DNA of 19,091 bases from Fibrobacter sp. UBA4373. GTDB lineage: Bacteria; Fibrobacterota; Fibrobacteria; Fibrobacterales; Fibrobacteraceae. Location: the NCBI GenBank assembly GCA_002390045.1, contig DGSB01000088.1:1-19091 (forward strand), given 5' to 3'. The notes beneath the pieces were generated by a model, which was not told where the DNA came from, did not search any database, and was given only the letters and a program-made list of their open reading frames with translations. Positions 14,138 through 19,091 of the stretch are shown here, piece by piece (position 1 is the first letter of the stretch; every line of letters begins with the position of its first letter). The position numbers and the translations under genes were made by a program.

Positions 14138-16080
14138 AAAAAATTTTAGATCTGCTGAAAAATCCGTTTGTGCAAATTACGCTGTTTGCATTTGTGCTGC
14201 AGACGTTCTTGTTTGCTGTCTTTTATGCCTTGCCGGATCCGCTTGGACTTTCCATGACGGAAATGTTTTCGGGCAGAATGCTTTGGCAGTTCACGATGAC
14301 CTATGGCGCGATCCTTGCCTTGTCGGCTCTCTTTGCGTTTGCCAAGGCTCCGCGCGCCCTTTCGATCTTTTACGTCTTTTATTTCTTCTTTGCGATTGTG
14401 GATTATGAAGTCTTTCGCTTTACGCATCAAAGGCTTTCCTACTCTTACCTGCGGACTTATTTCCACTGGTCGAATGTTTCGGATACGACGACCACTTCGA
14501 CTCTCGGCGGGGAACCTGGAACGATTTTGTTCTTGGGTGCGCTCTTTACCACGGTGGCGGCGGCGATCTTTTTCTGCGTATACTGGACGATTCGCAAGTC
14601 CATTTTGAAAAAAGCCGGGAAGCCGACTAAACTCGTCTTTTCGAAAAAAATCCCGGTGACGATGCTTGTTTCGGGACTTGTGCTTTCGGTGATTCCGCTG
14701 ATTTTGTTCTTGGCGGGAACGCGTGGAACGGTTACGATCCCTCTGATTCATTTCCCGGTGGATATGCGCTTTACGCTCGGCAAGCATACGGTGACCGCTC
14801 CCATCTTGCATATTGCGGCAGAAGAATCGTTTGAATTTGTTCGGGACAATTACAAGATTACCGATAAACTTGTGAAAGACATGGACGCTTTCTTGCCGGC
14901 GGACTTTGCTAAAAATCGGGTGAGTCTTGAATATCCGGGATACCGTAAGGCTTCCGCGGTAGAATTTAAGGCGAAGCATCCGTACAATATCGTCTTTATC
15001 TTTGGCGAATCTTTTAAGGGCCGTATCTTTAACCAGATGCTCGAAGGCGATACGACTTTAGCTCCGAACATTTGGAAGCTGGCGAATGGGGGCGTCATCT
15101 GGTTCAAGAATGCGTTTAGCGGAGGATATCCGACTGTGCGCGGTACAATGGCGACCTATTTAGGATTCCCGTCACATCCGAATCGTGATTTGCCGAGCTT
15201 TTACGCTTCAAACCATTTCAAGGGATTTCCGGAATATCTGACGGATTATACTCGCGCCTATGTGACGATTTCAAATCCGATTTTTGACCACACGCTTCCT
15301 TTTGTGGAACGCTTTTATGGCGATAATTGGCGTGTGGCGCCGGAACCGGAAATTCACGGCACTATGGACAGCTTGGGTGCAGATCTTGCCATTGAAACCC
15401 TTTCCAAAATGCCGACTGACAAGAATTGGTTCTTGCTCTTTAACACGATCGCTTCGCATATTCCGTTCCAGAATTATCCAGACGCATTTGATGCAAAACC
15501 GGACGATGCGATGTACCGTTACCGTGCCGCTGTACGTTACACCGATCAGCAGCTCGGAAGATTTTTTGAAGAACTTTCCAAACGCCCGGACTATGAAAAT
15601 ACGGTTGTGATTCTTTTAGGAGATCACGATACGCCGGTAGATTCGGTAGATTATCGTGTTCCGCAGCCTTTGGGCGTTTCTGCTTCGCGCATTTTTATGG
15701 GAATTTTTTCGACGGATACGAACCTCGTGAAAGGCTTGACTGTGCGGGAAGACGTCGCTTCGCAGCATGACATCGGCCCGACTGTGATGGATTTGGCGCA
15801 AGTACGGGGTGAAAATCATTTCTGGGGTTATGACCTTTTGGCGCAAACACGTCCGGCATGGCAACCGTCAATTTTCCTCACGCAGAACTCTTATTATCTA
15901 GGCTTCCAAGATTCCGTTCTTGTGGGAGGCCTTGAAAACGATGATGTCTATGTTGGTAAAAATTATACGTTTGCTTTGGCGCAAGATGACTTGTCGAAGG
16001 CGTGGCGGAAACGGGCTATCGGAACTAGTCAGGTGCTGAGATCCTTGCTTCGAAATGATAAGATGATTCCGGCAAAGTGA
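14134..16080 (+). CDS. LtaS/OpgB-like membrane phosphotransferase (alkaline phosphatase/sulfatase superfamily)
   Basis: A 648-residue membrane enzyme. Five hydrophobic segments (about 11-32, 51-71, 76-94, 129-151 and 172-194) precede an extracytoplasmic catalytic domain. Active-site candidates match lipoteichoic acid synthase and relatives: Glu 292 in FIFGESF, Thr 334 in GGYPTVRG (the position of the catalytic Thr), His 442 in SHIPFQNYP, and Asp 497/His 498 in GDHDTP. Family members move phosphoglycerol or phosphoethanolamine from phospholipid to a glycan or lipid at the outer face of the inner membrane. Here it closes a glycan operon, so decoration of the exported glycan, or building of a polyol-phosphate chain, is likely. 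A sulfatase role is less likely because the Cys/Ser-x-Pro-x-Arg motif is absent. A terminator hairpin follows at once. Confidence 0.85.
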   Translation: MKKILDLLKNPFVQITLFAFVLQTFLFAVFYALPDPLGLSMTEMFSGRMLWQFTMTYGAILALSALFAFAKAPRALSIFYVFYFFFAIVDYEVFRFTHQRLSYSYLRTYFHWSNVSDTTTTSTLGGEPGTILFLGALFTTVAAAIFFCVYWTIRKSILKKAGKPTKLVFSKKIPVTMLVSGLVLSVIPLILFLAGTRGTVTIPLIHFPVDMRFTLGKHTVTAPILHIAAEESFEFVRDNYKITDKLVKDMDAFLPADFAKNRVSLEYPGYRKASAVEFKAKHPYNIVFIFGESFKGRIFNQMLEGDTTLAPNIWKLANGGVIWFKNAFSGGYPTVRGTMATYLGFPSHPNRDLPSFYASNHFKGFPEYLTDYTRAYVTISNPIFDHTLPFVERFYGDNWRVAPEPEIHGTMDSLGADLAIETLSKMPTDKNWFLLFNTIASHIPFQNYPDAFDAKPDDAMYRYRAAVRYTDQQLGRFFEELSKRPDYENTVVILLGDHDTPVDSVDYRVPQPLGVSASRIFMGIFSTDTNLVKGLTVREDVASQHDIGPTVMDLAQVRGENHFWGYDLLAQTRPAWQPSIFLTQNSYYLGFQDSVLVGGLENDDVYVGKNYTFALAQDDLSKAWRKRAIGTSQVLRSLLRNDKMIPAK

Positions 16081-16082
16081 TG

Positions 16083-16108
16083 AAAGTGTTGTTGTGCATC
16101 ACTTTTTT
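16083..16108 (+). terminator. Probable intrinsic terminator of the glycosyltransferase operon
   Basis: AAAGTG (16083-16088) pairs with CACTTT (16100-16105) across an 11-nt loop, and the helix runs into a T6 run (16103-16108). It starts two bases after the stop codon of the LtaS-like gene. The stem is short and AT-rich, so efficiency may be moderate. Confidence 0.5.
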
Positions 16109-16141
16109 GAAAGTGCCGTGTAAAGTTCACTTACCTGATTG

Positions 16142-16148
16142 TATATTT
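16142..16148 (+). promoter_or_regulatory. TATATTT -10-like element upstream of the pilin gene
   Basis: TATATTT lies 38 nt before the preferred pilin ATG. At 17 bp upstream only TGTAAA (16119-16124) can serve as a -35, a poor match. It is the first promoter-like element after the preceding terminator. Confidence 0.35.
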
Positions 16149-16186
16149 TACAAAAAGGCATCATCAATGGCTATAGGGGGCGTTTT

Positions 16187-16885
16187 ATGTCGTTTTTGAA
16201 GAAATACGGTGAATGGAAGATGCGTCGGTCCGGATTCACCTTGATTGAAGTCATGGTAGTCGTTGTCATTATCGGTATATTGGCTGGCGTCGGAGTTCCT
16301 AAGCTTTTTGGGCTTATTGAAAAAACGAAAGAAAAGAATGACCAGGCATTCCTTTTTTATATCCGTGACGCTTTTGATAAAGCCCTTGTGCAAGAAGGCG
16401 CTTTGAGCAACTTCTTGACTAAAGGGAACGAGAATGGGCAAACAAATAAATCGATAAAAACGGTAACCCATCTTTTAAATGACAAAGCAGGGATGATTGC
16501 GTTTCAATATAAAATGCAATTGGGAAAGCAGCGAAATATTATCCGTTATTGCCAAGGGGATTTAACCGATCAGTCCGCTTATCAAAGAGGTAGCTTGCTT
16601 TATGATGCCCTTGCCGAAGTCGGCTTGGGGAGTATAATCTCTTCGATGCCTTCGGCAAGTCAGATTAATTCAAAAGAATGGTCTTTCCAGATGTTTAATA
16701 GCCAAGTGCTGAACGATGGAAACAACAAACAGATTCGAATTCGATTTAAGAATGGTGTTCACGGGAAGTCGGATTTGGTTCCAACGGATCCAAGCATCAT
16801 GGTTTGGATAGGAGGGGATTTTAATGATGCCCTTAAAGGGAAATACGGCACCTGTTTTTCGACGGAACCGAATGCATGCAAGTAA
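16187..16885 (+). CDS. Type IV pilin / pseudopilin-like protein
   Basis: A 232-residue protein with a class III prepilin leader. After a 16-residue basic leader comes G|FTLIEVMVVVVIIGILAGVGVP, so prepilin peptidase would cut between Gly 16 and Phe 17. Glu at mature position 5 is present, followed by one hydrophobic helix. The remaining 190 residues are a soluble head with no further membrane segment and two Cys near the C terminus (TCFSTEPNACK) that could form a disulfide. The ATG at 16187 has AGGGGG six bases upstream. ATG 16220 (leader MRRSG) is a credible alternative. No secretion ATPase, peptidase or other pilin gene is nearby, so it must work with machinery encoded elsewhere. Whether it is a major pilin, minor pilin or type II pseudopilin cannot be told. 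Confidence 0.85.
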   Translation: MSFLKKYGEWKMRRSGFTLIEVMVVVVIIGILAGVGVPKLFGLIEKTKEKNDQAFLFYIRDAFDKALVQEGALSNFLTKGNENGQTNKSIKTVTHLLNDKAGMIAFQYKMQLGKQRNIIRYCQGDLTDQSAYQRGSLLYDALAEVGLGSIISSMPSASQINSKEWSFQMFNSQVLNDGNNKQIRIRFKNGVHGKSDLVPTDPSIMVWIGGDFNDALKGKYGTCFSTEPNACK

Positions 16886-16923
16886 CCCGCCTTTGATTCC
16901 TTAAATCCGTTACTTTGTCAATG

Positions 16924-16967
16924 AATATTCCCCTTTTAGGCGTGAAAAGGGGAATATTTGTATATTT
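16924..16967 (+). terminator. Strong hairpin terminator after the pilin gene
   Basis: AATATTCCCCTTTT (16924-16937) and AAAAGGGGAATATT (16945-16958) form a perfect 14-bp stem around a 7-nt loop, followed by the T-rich TGTATATTT. It lies 39 nt past the pilin stop. The stem is symmetrical, so it could also stop transcripts from the other strand. Confidence 0.8.
16961..16967 (+). promoter_or_regulatory. TATATTT -10-like element directly before the MMPL gene
   Basis: TATATTT ends five bases before the ATG at 16973, with no Shine-Dalgarno sequence between. If used as a -10, the mRNA would start at or next to the ATG and be leaderless. The element shares bases with the terminator tail, so it may only be part of the U-tract. 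Confidence 0.3.
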
Positions 16968-16972
16968 TCGCC

Positions 16973-19091
16973 ATGGATACTCAAAAGTCGCTCATCGAAA
17001 GATTCTCCAATTGGTACATTCCTTTAATTTGCAAGCACCAGTATAAGGCGCTTGCTTTTTATATTCTGCTTGCGATTTTGCTTGCGTTCCCGATTCTTGT
17101 TTATCCGGGGTTGAAACTCGATGCCGATTTGGCGCATCTACTTCCAGAAGATACGCCTAGTGTCAAAGCTTTGAACGAATCTTACGAGCGATTCGGCAGT
17201 ACCGACAAGTTCATGATCGCGATTCAGAGCGAAGATGTGGAACTCGTCGCCGCTTTGCAAGATTCCATTGCCGATTACATTCATAAAAATTGGGAAGGCG
17301 ATTACGTTTCGACGCAGGTCGATAACGAAAATCAGTTTTTTAAGGATAATGGCCTTCTGTACCTTCCGCTGCACCATTTGGAATCCTTGCACGACAATTT
17401 GGAAGATGTGCAACAGGAAATCGGGCGTAAGAATGGCCCGCTTGTCGTGGACCTTTTGGGCGATGTCGCTCCGGAAGAAAAGAAGGAACGTGTTTGGTTT
17501 GACGCAAGCATTCCGCAGGAACTCGGACTTCCCGATGAAGCGTTGAGCGCTTTTGATTCTTTCTTTAAAAAGGACACTTCCAAAACCGAAGAAAAAAGTT
17601 CGGGCGAATGGAATGCCAAATCGACGGTTCCATCGCATTTGAAAAATCGCCTGATCGGCTCTCCGAATCCGGAAAACTTTGACGGCAAGATTCTCTTTAA
17701 CGGTGTGGTGAACGCAAAGCTTTTGAAGCCTTCGACAGATTACGAATTTGTGACCCACATCCTGGCCCGTACCGATACGCTTCTTCAATATTTTAACGGC
17801 AAAAAGTATCCTGTTCCGACGCGTTTTACTGTGGAAGGAACTTACGAAGGTTTGAAGGAAGTGGACGATGTGGCGAACGACAGTGTTTTCTCGTTTGGCA
17901 TCAGTCTCGTTTTGATCTTTTTGCTGACTGCATTCTTCTTCCGGAGTGTTAAAGGCCCGGTCCTTGTGACCGCATCGGTGCTTTACGCTTGCATTCCGAC
18001 TCTCGCTTTTACGGCATTGTTCTATGGAAAGTTTAATCCGTTCACGGTGTTTGTCGCTTCGATCATTTTGGGAATTGGAATCGACTATTCGATTCATATT
18101 TTGGGGACTGCTCAAAAGCTCCTCCACAAGTATGCGACTCTCGAAGAGGTGCTGGAACATGCTCAAAAGAAGATGATCAAGCCGTTTATTTTGGCAAGCT
18201 TCACGACGATTGCGGCGTTCCTCACGCTTCTCGCTTCGAGCTTCCGCGGCTTCTATGAATTTGGAATTGTCGCTTCGACGGGCGTGCTGTTCAGTATGCT
18301 AACGTCGGTGCTCGTGCTCCCTGTTTTTGTAAAGTGCATGGGTGGCATTCCGAAGGCTCCGGAGAATTCTCTGCTTCCGAAATCCTGGAGCGAACAAAAA
18401 ATTTTCAAGTTCTTCAAGGTGGCTGCAATTATCGGTTTTGTAATCGGTGCGCTTTCCTTGTACTATTGCCAATATGTAGACTTTGAACACAATTTGCGCA
18501 ACTTGCGTCGTGTTTCTACGGAAAAAACACAAAAGAAGAATAAAATTTCGACCAAGGTGACGACGGCTTCCGGCAAGGCGAAAACTTCGACGCCTGCTGC
18601 CGTGATGGGGTCCAAGCCGGAGCAATTAGATAAACTTTACGATACGCTCATGTACCGTTTGCTTGTGGAAAAAGATCCGATGCTCGGCAGTTTCTTGACG
18701 CTCAAGACCTTTGTGCCGCCAAAGGATTCCCAGGAAGCGCGTTTGGAAGTCATCGAAGAAATTCGTGAGCTGGCGAACGCCCGTGTGTTTGACCGCGCGA
18801 CCGGTGAAGATTCGGCAAATATTGCCACTTTGCGAAAGCTTGCCCAGGTGGAAGAAACCTTTGGACCGGAAGATATTCCCGCTTGGACTTTGGATATTCT
18901 CCGTGAAAAGGACGGTTCTTACGGCAAGATCGGATTTATTTACGGAGACTTCCCGAGCTGGGATGCGCATGCGCTGCATGACTTCCAGAACCGTTATGGA
19001 CATTGGAATTTTGACGGCGAAGAGTTGCGCACATTCTCGTCCCAGTTCATTCTTTCGGATGTAATCGAATCGGTGAAGGCGGACAGCTTTA
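16973..19091 (+). CDS. MMPL/RND-superfamily membrane transporter, N-terminal 706 codons (3' end outside window)
   Basis: The open frame runs from ATG 16973 to the window edge. TM1 is about residues 24-42 (ALAFYILLAILLAFPILV). It is followed by LKLDADLAHLLPEDTPSV, typical of the MMPL family, and a periplasmic loop of about 260 residues. A block of five helices (about 303-455) contains GIGIDYSIHIL near residue 366, the conserved RND/MMPL motif whose Asp is linked to proton use. TM7 is about 482-499, and the second periplasmic loop has begun when the window ends. Relatives export lipids, hopanoids or other hydrophobic compounds. The second loop opens with a Lys/Thr/Ser-rich stretch (about 514-540). 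There is no ribosome-binding site before the ATG. The substrate is unknown and the expected full length is about 850-950 residues. Confidence 0.88.
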   Translation, partial: MDTQKSLIERFSNWYIPLICKHQYKALAFYILLAILLAFPILVYPGLKLDADLAHLLPEDTPSVKALNESYERFGSTDKFMIAIQSEDVELVAALQDSIADYIHKNWEGDYVSTQVDNENQFFKDNGLLYLPLHHLESLHDNLEDVQQEIGRKNGPLVVDLLGDVAPEEKKERVWFDASIPQELGLPDEALSAFDSFFKKDTSKTEEKSSGEWNAKSTVPSHLKNRLIGSPNPENFDGKILFNGVVNAKLLKPSTDYEFVTHILARTDTLLQYFNGKKYPVPTRFTVEGTYEGLKEVDDVANDSVFSFGISLVLIFLLTAFFFRSVKGPVLVTASVLYACIPTLAFTALFYGKFNPFTVFVASIILGIGIDYSIHILGTAQKLLHKYATLEEVLEHAQKKMIKPFILASFTTIAAFLTLLASSFRGFYEFGIVASTGVLFSMLTSVLVLPVFVKCMGGIPKAPENSLLPKSWSEQKIFKFFKVAAIIGFVIGALSLYYCQYVDFEHNLRNLRRVSTEKTQKKNKISTKVTTASGKAKTSTPAAVMGSKPEQLDKLYDTLMYRLLVEKDPMLGSFLTLKTFVPPKDSQEARLEVIEEIRELANARVFDRATGEDSANIATLRKLAQVEETFGPEDIPAWTLDILREKDGSYGKIGFIYGDFPSWDAHALHDFQNRYGHWNFDGEELRTFSSQFILSDVIESVKADSF

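Noticed and set aside
14146..14979. 277-codon minus-strand frame
   Set aside because: Antisense shadow of the LtaS-like gene; extreme Arg/Lys/Gln content and no recognisable domain.
17138..18166. 342-codon open frame on the minus strand
   Set aside because: It lies wholly inside the MMPL gene on the opposite strand, has no family resemblance and has the Arg/His/Lys-rich composition typical of an antisense shadow.
1..19091. CRISPR arrays, tRNA genes, insertion sequences, phage genes, riboswitches
   Set aside because: No regularly spaced repeats, cloverleaf-type sequence, transposase or integrase motifs or recognisable riboswitch core were seen by eye on either strand. In particular, nothing resembling an FMN riboswitch precedes ribF.

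Overview
The window reads as ordinary bacterial chromosome: dense genes, short or overlapping junctions, and no sign of phage, insertion sequence, CRISPR, tRNA or rRNA. The protein style, the infB-rbfA-truB-ribF order and the recurring TATATTT motifs upstream of genes would suit a Gram-negative anaerobe such as Fibrobacter. That assignment comes from general resemblance and no diagnostic marker gene is present.

Region 1 (1-3079, + strand) is a translation and RNA-maturation operon: the C-terminal half of infB, then rbfA, truB and ribF, joined by 1-nt or 11-nt overlaps. Region 2 (3076-6716) is a self-contained metal-resistance module. On the minus strand are a 72-residue stand-alone metal-binding (HMA) protein and a P1B-2-type Zn/Cd/Pb efflux ATPase without its own HMA domain. 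Divergently, on the plus strand, are an ArsR/SmtB repressor and a ketopantoate-reductase-like gene. The 170-bp control region holds two 22-bp palindromes 64 bp apart and two back-to-back promoter candidates. A perfect hairpin also covers the arsR ribosome-binding site. Region 3 (6713-7988, minus) is a threonine ammonia-lyase (ilvA) with a C-terminal ACT domain and a recognisable promoter.

Region 4 (8036-16108) is a surface-glycan locus in three transcription units. A Wzx-like flippase is on the plus strand. A Stealth phosphotransferase, a TagD-type cytidylyltransferase and a LicD-family transferase are on the minus strand. A GT8-like glycosyltransferase, a GT4-like glycosyltransferase and an LtaS/OpgB-like membrane phosphotransferase are on the plus strand. 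Four of the seven proteins belong to families that make or transfer phosphate-linked groups, so the product is probably a phosphodiester-containing or phospho-decorated glycan. Its structure cannot be read from the sequence.

Region 5 (16142-19091, plus) holds a solitary type IV pilin/pseudopilin-like gene ending at a strong 14-bp-stem terminator. It is followed by the first 706 codons of an MMPL/RND-type membrane transporter that runs off the window. The most rewarding places for a second look are the phospho-glycan locus, the layered control signals of the metal module, and the three convergent gene pairs whose coding ends overlap.
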